A stretch of 64,000 bases of DNA, from the NCBI GenBank assembly GCA_009760855.2, contig WPIO01000038.1, positions 405,001 to 469,000 on the forward strand, read 5' to 3'. Numbering within the stretch: the first letter of the stretch is position 1; the number at the start of each line of letters is the position of its first letter. The stretch is from Cristatella mucedo (Eukaryota; Bryozoa; Phylactolaemata; Cristatellidae). This document shows, one piece after another, positions 1 through 11,940 of the stretch. Below the pieces are notes generated by a model. It was not told the DNA's origin and did no database searches. It saw only the letters and a list, made by a program, of their open reading frames with translations. The position numbers and the translations under genes are program-made.

Positions 1-624
1 CTGTCACCTTGTAACAGGACACCCGGATTACATGCACACGCCGAAGGCGATACGGTGGAGTACCCATTTTGAGTGTTGGGTTTTTCCATAACAGCGAATC
101 TATTGGTTTTTCAAAAACACTCTCCGTTTGGTTGTATCGCCATTCAATGCGATAGAACTGGCTACCATTCAAAAAAGAATGTCAGCAGTACATAGTGAAA
201 AGGGAGTAGCCCTCATTTTTTAAAGGCACTCGGGATGTCTATTGCCCGTTGATACCGAAGCTCTACAATCTCTCACTGAGATATGACCTAAAGCGTTACA
301 TTTCAGACGCTTCGATGCTTCGGTCACGTAATTTGCGCTCAAAAATGACCCGGTGATCAAATGAATTAAACGCTACTAATAGATCCATTAGAAATTTCAG
401 AGAGGCTCTACCTAACTCGGAATTCCTGAAACAGTCACTCGCTCCTCGGACTGATATGTCTAAAATCTGACTGGATGTTACTTGCATGATTTGAAGCTTT
501 TATGTAAAAGTTCTTGGTATGTGCAACACTTCTTGTTTTCGTAATCAGCGTTAAGAACGGCAGCTCGGAAGACTAGGCGGAAGTTTCTGAAGTTTTCCTG
601 ATCTGTTGATTACTTTTGTTTAAT
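1..624. other. No gene recognised
   Basis: Unique-looking sequence. A segment near 215-275 (AAAGGCACTCGGGATGTCTA) resembles 53,333-53,390 in the LINE A relic, so it may be worn LINE. Confidence 0.4.
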
Positions 625-1215
625 GAGTAGCCTGATAGCACTGGCTCCCAGTCAAGCTACGGATCGACTTCAATGCTCTATCGCTCACTTTTAGGTCCCT
701 TCATTCTTTTGCTCCAGCCTATCTCTCAGATCTACTCCCCCACCAGGCCAAGCATCGTATCACCCGCTTTTCGGAAACTAACTGTTTACCTATACCTCGT
801 ACGACCCTAAAATCCTTTAGAGACCGTGCATTTAGTTCGTGTGCTCCCAAAGCCTGGAACTCACTCCCGACTTGCATCACGACATCCCCTGGCTTGACCA
901 CATTTAAAAAGAAATTTAAACTCACCTATTTATGACAGCATTTAGTGGGTCCCCGCGATTCGTCCTTTATGTGCTTATGTGTGCTGACACTGTGCATGCT
1001 GCCACTAGCCATATTTGCATGGTGACCCTGTGCATGTCACCCCTAACCATGTTATTGCGCTTTATCAAGTGCGTTATTATTATTATTATTCTTGTTGTTT
1101 GTCAAGCATGATGCCACTTACCATTTGATCGTGTTTCCTTTGCAGCAAATGTAAAGCGCCTAGAAAGAGGTTGAGTTCTCTGAGGGTGCTTTATAAAGTG
1201 TGTTGTTATTAATAT
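625..1215 (+). mobile_element. LINE A 3' fragment
   Basis: Contains LAPSQATDRLQ (the LHWLPVK.RI region), degenerate APKAWNSLP, and the 3' hairpin (AAATGTAAAGCGCC ... GGGTGCTTTAT). An (ATT)n tract at 1,075-1,092 lies upstream of the hairpin, so two truncated copies may be joined here. Confidence 0.75.
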
Positions 1216-4200
1216 AGCAGCCTTTTTCACTGTTGCAATTTATTACGTTAGTTACAAAATGTCGTCAAGTCACATGTATATATATATATATCTCAATGGG
1301 AGAACGGCAGTTAAGGGATCGGCTAGTTGTTGTATTACACTGGGAGGTTGACTGCGGGATAAGGTCATTATTGGCGGCTTTAAAAGCGGAAATTAAGGAA
1401 CAGCAAGGAACTGTGGGTGAGGAATCCTATGGAGGGAATGGAGTGGCATTTTCTGGCTTTATTTATCTTGCTGACCAGAAAGCTACAAAAAGCCCGACAA
1501 TAGTCATAATCACCGATACCTTAGGATTAATATCAATTACTGATTGTGTATTCAATTGCATGCTCGCCAGAACAGATTGTAGTAAGTGCTGAGTAGTATC
1601 AAAAATGGCCATACTGTATCAAGTACGTGTGCTATTTTGCCATCCTATTTCAGGAGCCGTTACTCATGGCAGACCTTCTCGAGGTCAGGCTAATTTCAGC
1701 CGCGTTTAAGTTGCTGATTCAGATGAACTGTCGCTAGGAACTGAGACTCGCTTGGAAATGGCCACGCACAATGGCTGGAGGGCTGCAACACCAGCAGCAG
1801 GAGAGAAGATAAGGATTTCACACGAACTGCGGACATGAGTTCCAAAATGTATGAACCTCTAAGTTAATTCTCGGTTGCTACCATCCTTCTTTAAGCGACA
1901 GCTTGATGAGGCGGTTTTGTGTCCATAGAAAACCTGAAGGCACGAGAAGGGCACAAACTGGTGAAGCACTTCAGCTCGGTATTAAGGGGAATCCAAGTGG
2001 CCTCGGACCTTGTGGATCAGAATAAGAATTTTGCTCCAGTCGAATTCATCAACCAGGAACCGTTGCTGTTTCTTTGGCAATAGTTCGTTATATCAGGGCA
2101 AGCGAGTTTTATATGAGCGTAGGCTGGAGGTGATCAGCACTTGATTTCAAGGAAATTGGCCGATCGCCAGAACCTTAATATATACAAGGCAAGTTCGAAG
2201 CTTATCAATCACCGAATCAGCTCATTCTAAGAGCCTTAATGATAAGCGCTGACTGCACGTGGGCATCGAAGTGATAGCTGATACCGCGGGCCTGAATTAC
2301 CCTCTCCAGAGACGCCGTATAAGTGAAGAACAGCAATAACTGACCGATAGCAGATCCTTGTTGAATTCGAGAGGCGATAGGTCTGGCGGATGAGACCTGA
2401 CCGCCACATGACGCGGATTGGTCACGGATCGGACCTGTACTGTTCGAACCAGACCAGAGCCTCGTTAGCCAGACCGATACTATTTTGTATACGTATTTCT
2501 TTCTTTCCTATTTTGCCCACGTACGCCTGACTGCCGCACGGGGGGGGGGGCGTGACGTCACTGAAAAGCCCACTTCATTCTTTTAGCTCATGGTGCGGTG
2601 CGAGCTGAATGTCAAGTCTCATACGGTGCTTGTTGGTGGCTTTTTGCGTCACGCATCGTAAATGTTATGGTATTCATACTTCAACATAGAAAAGCGGAAT
2701 TTATAATATTCATTAGTTTTGGCCTAGCCCTTTATCCGCCGATTGCTTTTATCATTCTTTCTTTCATATGACAAGGCAGCGAGGAACTCTGGCGCTATAT
2801 TACATAACTGACCTCTGGGCCGGGGACGAAGATTACGCGCTCCACGGACGGCCGAGCCGAGTTCTGTCTTGCCTCGCCGCCTTCGCGAAGTTTTTTTTCG
2901 GACATGAAAGCTTCGATCGCAATTGTTCTTCAGTGCAGATTGAAAGCAGAGCCTTCGATTGAATCTTGCGTGTAGGAAATCGTGTTTACCTTTGAATGAT
3001 TGCAGAGAACTATTGCGATGCATCAAAACGGAAGCATCGATGCGAGCATCCATTCACTGCGTCACGTCCTCTTCGTCCAGACTGCGCTGTGCTGCTCGTG
3101 CTCCACTTGCCTCCGCAGACGGCATAACGGTGCCACGACATCATCTGGGGCTCGTTGGGTGTTGCCGAGAGCTGAAGCATCTTATTTCGCTGGCGCCCAG
3201 CTCTGCTGACGTTGTTGCTTCGTTGTTCGCTGCCTCGGACGAGCGAGAGCTTCTCCGTCAGTGTGCTTACATTTCAGTGGGCACTTTACCATCTTCGAAC
3301 GCAAGATTCTGAAAGTGCACCCGTCCGCCCGAGTCTGGTTCTCAGACTCGGGTGGTTAGAACTAATTGGTGCCAGCTCCCCGGCCTCCACCGATTCGCTC
3401 CCTGGAGGTGTCTTAAGCAACCCCTCTCGGTTAGAATTACCAACTGGAAGGAAATCGGGCGAAATCTTTTTCGTCCTTATTACCCACTTACGACTAGCCC
3501 GCAAAAATTAATTCGCAGATGCCGCCGAGCCCGACTAGGCAGCTTTAGGGGCCCCAGTTGAACCTCCTCGATCCTTGTTCTGTCCGAATCCAGTGGATGC
3601 TTTGGTTAAAATGTGGTTCCTCTGGTTCCGCATGCAAGCTGCAGCACCAGAGACTGAGCGAAAACACTCGCAGATCGATAAAGGGAAAATAGGTCATCAA
3701 GAACCTTCAAAAATAAAGAACAAAGCCACTTGGAGCCTGTTCCCTAAGAAAACCTCCAGTGAAGATAACTCATGCTGATGAGCTTCGTCTCATTAATAAT
3801 GGTGTGACTGCATTTTCAAAGCTTTCTTGGGCCTTCAATTGCGGGCGGCAGATTCGCACGATGCGTTGCATGACCACCCATGGGACGAAGGAGCCTATTG
3901 GCGGAGACCCGGGTCTCACAAAATCTCTATGGCTTCGTCTTGGGCGTTTTGACACCAACCGCCAGTTTTTTCTTTACCAACTCCGCGTACGGCGCCGTGA
4001 GCGGATGGGGAAGCTGCGTTGGTGTCCTCCGTTTGTAATAGGACAGGTATTACTGAAGGTGAGGTTTTTTCTGGTTTACCTACGATTTTGACTATTTTCT
4101 ATACAGTAGTCGAGTAATTCCCTTTGAGCATTGGGGCCTCGGAATGCCGGGACTCGGGCCCCGCCAATAGGTTCAAACGATGGTTTTCAGGGGAAGCTAG

Positions 4201-5269
4201 CGAACTCACGCAGCATATGTGAATCAAGTGAATGGAGAATCGGCCTAGCTGTATCGACGGTCGTATCACAAAACGCGTCTTCTGATGAACGTGATGATGA
4301 GGAGGGTCGTTCAGATTCAATTTCTTGAGATAAGCTAGACAGATCAATGGGAGAATCTCAATTTTCTAGCGAGCCAGAGACTTGCACCAAACACGCGGAA
4401 GCTTGCTTCGCGAAGGACCAACTTTCCCAGAGTACGCTGCTTGCTTGGAACTTAATGGCCGAGTGCGGAAGCCAACAATCGGTTCCGAATTTCAGTGAAG
4501 GCAAGTGAGAGAGGGGAAATTGCGTAAACAGCTGAAGTCCATTTAAATGAGGCTTTCGGTGAGCGTTTTTGGAATTAAAAAATGAATTAATGACTATCAT
4601 TAATTATTCAAAAGCTCAGATTATGAAGCTATTAATAGATGGGGCTTGCCGTAAGATTAGGAAGCGAAAAGGCGAGAATTGATCTCAGTTCACTAAAGAT
4701 CTTTATGGTGCCTCAAAAGGATATCTGAGGCGTGTAACAGTGAATCTTTGAAGCATGCAACGAAAAATGAAGTTGGGGAATATCTTAAGAAAACTTACTG
4801 GGGCTCATATCATGACAGACACAATAAAACCTCCAATAGTAAAGGGGCTTACTAAGGCTGAATGTGAATTCGGTCTATAGCGGATTAAGATTAGAGAAGT
4901 GAAGCGATAGGTTTCCATGTCACAGGTCAGCAGCACTTCAGGGATGAACTGAGTTGGTTATGGGGGTTGTACAAGAAAGTCTCCTTAATTCGGGCTCTCC
5001 TTTTGGAGTGGCTTGATCTACTGTGATCCAGGGGCTTTTATCGTAAGATTGATTTGTATAGAGACTGCTCAAATCAAAGGCCTTGACACTGAAAGCCTTG
5101 CGACGCTTTCTAAACAGTCAACGAAAGAGACTCGTTGGTGGCACTTAGTTGCTACATTTTCTGTCCGAGCGTTTGCGTAGCTAATTTTCGGCCCATATTT
5201 CGAGTATGCGTCTCGTGCGGTTCATCTCAGCACGAAGGGCGCAGGCATTCTCAGTAGCGCACAGTGCCA
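1216..5269. other. No gene recognised
   Basis: A TA tract at 1,277-1,294, a run of ten G at 2,539 and a moderately GC-rich block at 2,760-3,560 with overlapping open frames on both strands (117 codons at most) but no domain, signal peptide or splice context I recognise. 4,760-5,060 has interrupted coding-like sequence that might be an old retroelement. Confidence 0.4.
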
Positions 5270-5551
5270 TGTCTCAGGTTTCACAGGACACATTCGGAGA
5301 ATGCGCATGCACTCAGTGTCTCAGGCTTCACGGGACACATTCAGAGAATGTGCAGGCACTTAATGTCTCAGGCTTCACAGGACACATTCGGAGAATTCGC
5401 AGGCACTCAGTGTCTCAGGCTTCACATGACACATTCAGAGAATTCACAGGCACTCGGTGTCTCAGGCTTCACAGGACACATTCGGAGAATGCGCAGGCAC
5501 TCAATGTCTCAGGCTTCACGGGACACATTCGGAGAATTCGCAGAAACAAAG
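5270..5551 (+). repeat. 47-bp tandem repeat, six copies
   Basis: Unit begins TGTCTCAGGCTTCACAGGAC and contains ACATTCGGAGAAT. Copies start at 5,270, 5,317, 5,364, 5,411, 5,458 and 5,505, with about 5-15 percent differences. As 47 is not a multiple of three, the open frames here are accidental. Confidence 0.9.
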
Positions 5552-6599
5552 ATTGGCTGGGTGAAAGTGTATCCGACAAAGTCCTCGCGATTTGTGTCGT
5601 ATTTATAAAACGCCCACTGTTACGCACTTTGACACCAGGTCTAGCCCGGCAATGAGGGAGGAGAAAAGTGCATCCTCGACTGTACGTCCTCACCGAACCG
5701 ATATTCCATTGCTCGACGGAGGATGATTGGCAGCATTGAACCTGGAACTGAACTGAACTGGATTTTATCGGTGCATTGGTAAGAGTGACAGTCAGATTTC
5801 TAAGCAGCAGAAACTAGGGTGAGCTGAAAACGGCAATAGGAATGGACCTATTAGGGGTAATCTAAAATATGCCGAAATGATTTGGTAGCTACCAACGTAT
5901 TAAACACGCTGACCGTGACTGAGTCTCCGCGTGATAAAATCGGGAAATCCGATATACGACTCCGCAAGAAAGAGCGTACGATAATGTGTGGGAGCATAGG
6001 ACTGGCTAGATAATGACGCGAGCTCTTTCTGCGAAAGCTATTACCGTTGCCCTGCATGTGACTGCTGTAAATTGCTTCCAGACTGCTAGTGGACACTATT
6101 CCGATGTAATGGAATGCTTCTCTGATGGTGGTCTCGCTGCTTGGCTTATCGTCGGCTACCTGGCTGGTGATGGTGTCTGCCCTACGAGTCCTACGAGCTG
6201 TTGGCAATCTTCACTGGGCGCCCCTTGTAGCGGTCATTCGTTCAGTGTAATGGTGTAGCTACGTAGCGTACTCATGCCGTATGATGATGCAGGGACTGCA
6301 GGGACATCTGGAAGGGTCTGCATTTTGAAGATTCAATTCAGTATTTGTACCGACTAGGTGAGCATCTTGTTTTCGATTATGCTGACATTCAACTTCCAAG
6401 ATTATGCTAAGAAGATTTGAAGCTTATACAGGCACTGCCGTGATCTCATGTATCCCTGCATGTTCAACCAACTACGGCCACAGGGCGTTCACTAAGTTCG
6501 CTTCCAAAAAAAGGCAAAGGAATTTGATTCCGTTCACCGATTCGCAGTAGCGTTATTGCCAGCGGAGTTTCGAAAAGCTGCAAGTAGGTCTTAGCCCAT
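5552..6599. other. No gene recognised
   Basis: Opposed open frames at 5,851-6,258 (118 codons at most) lack recognisable features. Confidence 0.4.
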
Positions 6600-6926
6600 G
6601 GGCAAGGTGCTCGCTCGTCCACGACCAGGTTCGTGGATTACAGTCTTGCAGTGGTCAATCCTGTATTGACCACTGCAAGCGGATGTGATTGGAGCCGTGA
6701 TAGCACATTAGGTAAGGCGGTTGCTTTCACGGCCTCGGTCCCGAGGTCGTGGTTTCGATTCCTGCGGTGGGGCAATCCTTTATCGCCACTGCAAGCGGTG
6801 GTGATAGCCGTAAAGGCTCTTCTGTCGCTATACAAAAGAGGCTGTTTAATCAACTAGGATTTATTTATTTTTATAGCCGTTAAGGCTCTTGTGCCGCTAT
6901 ATAAAAGAAGTTGCTGAATCAGCCTA
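6600..6926 (+). mobile_element. tRNA-derived SINE S1, two nested copies
   Basis: An outer copy begins near 6,600 (GGCAAGGTGCTCGC, box-B-like GTTCGTGGATTAC) and runs to about 6,690. A second copy (6,691-6,857) carries GAGGTCGTGGTTTCGATTCC, CACTGCAAGCGG, TGATAGCCGTAAAGGCTC, GCTATACAAAAGAGGCTG. After it, the outer 3' part resumes: TATAGCCGTTAAGGCTCTTG to 6,926. The outer copy contains a perfect 14-bp hairpin at 6,646-6,678 with a 5-base loop. Confidence 0.7.
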
Positions 6927-7061
6927 ACCATAGGCTGTGAGCTCTAGTCGCGTATCTGCTGTCAAAGTCGTTTCAGGTACCCATTGAGATTGGGCTAAAG
7001 GTAAATACGTTCGCCTGTCTAATGGAAAGTTAAATGAAGATGACCTGAACGTCTGAACGAG

Positions 7062-7208
7062 CTGGCTTGGCCCAGCGGTCAAGGTGCACGCCCCAATCAA
7101 GGTCAAAATGAATGTATTTGATAGCCGAGGTCGTGGGATTGAGTCTCGTAGCATATGTGAAGCACCGAAATAGAGTTTAAGTTCTCTTAGGGCGTTATAA
7201 AATTAATT
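7062..7208 (+). mobile_element. SINE S2 (tRNA head, LINE A-like tail)
   Basis: Head GGCTTGGCCCAGCGGTCAAG GTGC (box A-like), GAGGTCGTGGGATTGAGTC (box B-like), then AAGCACCGAAATAGAG, TTTAAGTTCTCTTAGGGCG and AAATTAATTA. The tail follows the LINE A hairpin order (AAGCGCCTAGAAAGAG, GTTCTCTGAGGGCG). Confidence 0.65.
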
Positions 7209-7255
7209 ATCTATATAAAATTCATTTATATATATCTATATGTGCGTGTGCGCCT

Positions 7256-7580
7256 GTGTGCGTGTGCGTGTGCGTGTGCGTGTGCGTGTGCGTGTGCGTG
7301 TGCGTGTGCGTGTGCGTGTGCGTGTGCGTGTGCGTGTGCGCCTGTGTGCGTGTGCGCCTGTGTGCGTGTGCGCCTGTGTGCGTGTGCGCCTGTGTGCGTG
7401 TGCGCCTGTGTGCGTGTGCGCCTGTGTGCGTGTGCGCCTGTGTGCGTGTGCGCCTGTGTGCGTGTGCGCCTGTGTGCGTGTGCGCCTGTGTGCGTGTGCG
7501 CCTGTGTGCGTGTGCGCCTGTGTGCGTGTGCGCCTGTGTGCGTGTGCGCCTGTGTGCGTGTGCGTCTGTGTGCGTCAAAG
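7256..7580 (+). repeat. TGTGCG hexamer array followed by 16-bp minisatellite
   Basis: Roughly 7,256-7,340 is (TGTGCG)n. From about 7,341 the unit is CCTGTGTGCGTGTGCG repeated about 14 times. The Cys/Val and Thr/His/Ala open frames on both strands are translations of this repeat. Confidence 0.93.
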
Positions 7581-7921
7581 GGCTGAGAATATGCGTTGAA
7601 GCCGAGCAAGTTGATGTGGCGGCAGTCGGTAATGGACATGGAGACAATTAATCAACAACTGCAGCGGCAAAGAAGATGTCTGAAAGTGCTTGAGGGTAAT
7701 TTATGTTAGAGGCCAGCGAGGCGGGGAAGCCGAACATGGACACCTACCGGATGTCGGTTTCTTGAGTTCCTCTTGTTATGTTTGCCTCAGAAGAAGGCCT
7801 TAGCTTATGTAGGGGCAGTGAAAGATTTGAATGCTTCATCGTCCAGATTAACAAAGCCCTAGATATAATTCGAGATTGCATAAGTTGTAACTCAAAGGAA
7901 CCCCATATATAACATGCAATA

Positions 7922-8610
7922 ACCTTAGTAATAATAAAATGCTTAAAGTACCCTACGAGAACTGCAGCAGATCTCTTTCTCGGCACTTTAGATATGCTGT
8001 AAGGGAAGCGCGTCAACTGCTCAAAAGTAAGATTCATGTTGCCAGCACTCATAAGCACAAAACGACTCACTTCTCGCGGACCCAGCACATTTTGTGGAAG
8101 AGCTGATGCGGTTTGGTCTCTTTTTGAAGGATAAGAAGTCAGGGGATTTCGAGAGGTCAGTCGGAAGTTACCGTCAGTCAATAGGAGCAGACGAGCTAAA
8201 ATTAGGTCTCCAAAGAATTTTAAGATGGTTAGAGTCACAGCTATAGTCAGAAAGTATTTCCTATAGGCTAGAGCCAAAGAATGAAGGGACCTAAAAGTGA
8301 GTGACGAAATATTGAAATCGATTCGTTACTTGACGGGGAGCCAGTGCAAGTCGGCGAAAAGTGATGAGATGTGGAAACTGTGAGGCTCGCGACAGACAAG
8401 CCTAGGAGCAAAGTCTTGCATCAGCTGTAAGCGCCGGACTGCACAGGCCGCTAGACCAGCAAGAAGTGAGTTACAGAAGTCTAGACGGTATGTCACAAAT
8501 GCATGGACCAATTTAGATGTGGTATTCCTATCTAACCAAGCCCGAATTTTAACAATGTTATGTAGCTGAAGGTGGGCAGACTTGACATTGAAGTCACTCC
8601 TTAGACAGCG
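7922..8610 (-). mobile_element. LINE A fragment, C-terminal RT region and tail
   Basis: Minus strand encodes MVHAFVTYRLDFCNSLLAG and LFADLHWLPVK, typical of the L2/CR1 C-terminal region, then a diverged hairpin tail (GTGCCGAGAAAGAGATC) near 7,950-7,985 and TATTATTACTA. Truncated at the 5' end, with stops. Confidence 0.75.
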
Positions 8611-9969
8611 ATTTTAGAAGGCATATAGGAGAAAAATTCAGGGCCCCGCCCAGCGGTAGTGCACCATGCCACGTGTGTGCGAAAATAAAGAGTCAGGCCA
8701 ACGACAAAGCCGCCGGCCGCATCCGGGCTTTTTCTTACGCTATAAATGTTCGAACTGCCGTGCTCCGTTTCGTGCGCTTCCTCGGAAAGCTTGTTTTCGG
8801 GACCACCCACTGAGTCACCGCCGCATGCCGGCACGCCGACTTCTCAAAGCCTGTCAGAATGTGCTACAACGGTGCCGCCGCATAGCAACTCACACGTATC
8901 TGTCCGCCGGATGTAGCCGAAAAGAAGAAGGCCAGCGGGGCAGGTGGTGCAATGCGTGCTGCAATTTCCAAGTCCGCGTGATCTTAAGAGAGGTGAAACC
9001 AACTCCCGAGTCTTCCAGCGATTCCAGTCGCGGTTGTTTCACTGAACGCTGCTCTGGAAGCCTTGTATCGCCGGCCTACGTCATTTCCTTGGCAGCTGTG
9101 CGCGAGAAAATGCACGCTCGAAATTCACACACGCTTATCTCCCGGAGAAATGGGCATAATACTTCAGTTCTAGCCCGGCTAGCCCTATAGAGGCACGGCC
9201 TCCCTCTATAAAAGCTTTCGTCTAAATGTCCTTCAAATGCACAAATCTGGGCAAAGGTTAAGTTTTTAAGTTATTCAGTGGCGCCTCTAGAAGCAGCAAC
9301 ACGTGTTGTACTGGCGTTGCTGCTGCTGCTGCTTGCTCTGTTTACTTCCTACTTAATTTGATTTGGGCGCTGAGTGAGTCAGCTGGTCTGGATATGGCAT
9401 GACGTCTCTTAGTGGACGATGGTCTTCGAGGCAAACCAAGCTGTCAGAGCTATTGTTCAAAATGAATCTCAAATTCATTATTTATTAAATTTATTTAGAT
9501 AAATAAATAAAATATGAATTCAAATATTGAAATCAAGCTGTCAGAACTATTGACTGGCTTTGCCAAAAACAATACGGAGCGTTTAGCTACTTTCATGGTT
9601 CACCGCTACCAGATCGAATGCGTGTACTCTTAGTCCCTGTACCACATAATAGCACCGATCACATACGAGATTGGCTTATTGGTTCCTTATTAGATTTGGT
9701 GGCCATCTAAAAGGTGGTGGAGTCTGGACATACGCACAATTTTTTGGCCGAGCAGCTATTACGAAGGCGCGGATCCTGTATTGGCATTGCCAGAGTTGCT
9801 ATGACTCCTAAATATCTTTTGTGATACTTTCTAAATCAATACGTTTGTACTCCTTGTAACAATATTTTAAGAATGCAAGGGCATTAAGTCACTTGGCTGA
9901 GAGATGCGTGCTTAATTTTTGTACAGAAATTCGTACAGGCCAAGAAACTCTTTCAAGGTCCGTTGATGT
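8611..9969. other. No gene supported; one 174-codon open frame
   Basis: 8,666-9,190 plus encodes an Arg/Cys/Ser-rich frame (HPGFFLRYKCSNCR, WCNACCNFQV) with no known domain. A 6-bp CTG/GCT run lies near 9,315-9,335 and an AT-rich patch at 9,470-9,520. I cannot tell whether it is coding. Confidence 0.3.
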
Positions 9970-11940
9970 CTGCTTATTGGATAGCATTGCGTTTTGAATT
10001 TCTGAAGATTTTCAGCTCGCTGGCCTGAGTTCCTGAAGAACATGAATTCGGACTTGAGCTATTTGAATCTGTCTTACCCTCCGACTGCAATTGACGATTC
10101 ATCTTTTTGAAGCAAAAATTTAATTCATCTCGAAGAGACAATGTCACACTTTCAGCATGATTTATTTGATGACCGTTCGACGGCAACTTCTACATTGCTG
10201 ACTTCAAATAGACGAGACGCTAGATTTCCTGCGAAGTTTAGCGTAGTTTTTGTCGGGCGACAGGTGGATCATTGAGGCCGCAAAATAAGTTCATGACATC
10301 CTTGTTCAATTGCTCTTCAACGCGACACTTCAAATTTTCCATGAGCTTGGTACTAGTGTCATTATTCAGGCTAGAGAGCTTGTTGAACATGAATTTTAAA
10401 ATTGTGTCAGTCCTCGTCAAACGTCGCATTTTCTCGACTTTGATTCTCAACAGAAATTTTCACAGGTTCCATTGCCTACAGAAAGGTTTTGAGAGCGTCA
10501 AAATCCAATGTCTCAATCATCTTCAGCGCCTTGAATTTGGTTAGTGTCCCGCGGATGGCGAATTATGTCTGTAATAGCGGAGCTAATATTGTTGGGGTGG
10601 ATTTACACCGCGTTTTCACGTCGAGATGCAGTTCCATCTCGCGCCCAAATTCAGCTTTTACTTTTGATTGAAAGACGTTATTTTTGAACAGTTAATGTTT
10701 TGATATATTTGACAAACTTTCGCGATTTCATGAGCAGATCATGGTAATCGACGTCTCCTTCTAATGTATCATCACTGATCACTTCCAAGTCCGTACCTGC
10801 TTCAAAATGTTCCATTTAATCAATATCGTCACTATCCTGGTTTTAACCGTCCATTACAGTACTCCTCTTGTACAATGAATGTGTCGCACACTCCAAGGTG
10901 CAGACCACGGCTTAGGCAAAACTGTCCGATGACATCGATGTGGCTAATGCATTTCTTGTTTACTGCAGCGCCGTCCCGAGTAAATCCCACCAACTCTCTC
11001 TCTATTGTTATTCAAAAAATGCTCAAATGCTATTTCATTGATTCGACCAGTTCGAGAGCAGTGCACAAACCAAATATGCGAAAAAGACCCGTCTTGATAG
11101 TTTTTTTACTGCCGCTATCATGAAGATTGACTACGAAGAATCGACGTCCTCTCACGGTTGTTTATTCATCCACAGGCATGCTAAACTTTACTACTCTCTC
11201 CAGTTTTCCCTTGATGTCGGCAATCGTTTTGTTTCTCTTTCCATCATGATCATCATGCATCAACTTCGTCAAATTTCTTTTGTTCGCTGGAAGTTTGAAT
11301 CTATTCCGTAAGATTGATTGCCGTGTATACTTGTTTCTTCTAGTGATAACACTAACAGATATTCCACCAGAAGCCAGATCAATGACAATCTCCTTCGGAC
11401 TCTTTCGCCCCAGGAAATTGGCAATCATTTTTGTTCTCGTATTGTTCTCGGGTCCTTCCTTGGATGTAAAACCTCCGGCAGGTTTATCAAAATAAATTCC
11501 ATGTATTTTCAGATGATTCCACAACGTTATCGTTAAGTTTTCCAGAAAATTTACAATTTTATTGCAGCGTCCGCATTGACCTCCTTGATCTTTTGTAATT
11601 TGATGCTTTCGCGTTGCTGCGTATTTCCAAACTGAAGGCATGGCTGATTCCAGATGAAAAATATCTATATTATCGCATTGCTTACGGGGCAGTTTAGTTT
11701 TTAAGTTGTATGTTCTAGCAGCACATCCAGAGTCCTGAGTCTGACAGCATTGTGTGGATCGCGGGCTACGCAAGTATGTGCAACGTATTTGGTAGACAAA
11801 ATTATATAATTTTTGCGTCGATGACGATGACAGCGTGTTACATTGACTGCAATTAAAATAGCAGTATATTGTATTGTTTGCTATGATACTACACCTATAT
11901 TTATCATTATCTTTGAGAATTGACAATACATAAACCATGT
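9970..11940 (-). pseudogene. Decayed hAT-family transposase (BED zinc finger)
   Basis: Minus strand. A 258-codon open stretch (11,162-11,938) contains a BED zinc finger: SVWKYAATRKHQITK, CGRC, then TLWNHLKIHG, giving the C-x2-C ... H-x3-H pattern. Further 3', about 10,890-10,990, reads DGAAVNKK and QFCLSRGLHLGVCD, matching the hAT motif with C..H.LHL.V.D. The 10,238-10,450 piece is Leu/Lys-rich (FMFNKLSSLNNDTSTKLMEN), as in the domain before the hAT dimerisation end. Many stops between the pieces show decay. The N-terminal 100 residues of the open frame are unusual (Cys/Tyr-rich) and may be unrelated. Terminal inverted repeats were not found. Confidence 0.7.

Noticed and set aside
5206-5655. 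149-codon open frame over the 47-bp repeat, and possible CRISPR-like regularity
   Set aside because: The units are directly adjacent with no unique spacers, and the unit length is not a multiple of three, so neither a CRISPR array nor a repeat protein is supported.
7222-7651. Cys/Val- and Thr/His/Ala-rich open frames
   Set aside because: Translations of the TGTGCG and 16-bp arrays in all frames.
8666-9190. 174-codon Cys/Arg-rich open frame
   Set aside because: No recognisable domain and no splice or promoter context. Kept only as a note in the description of that stretch.
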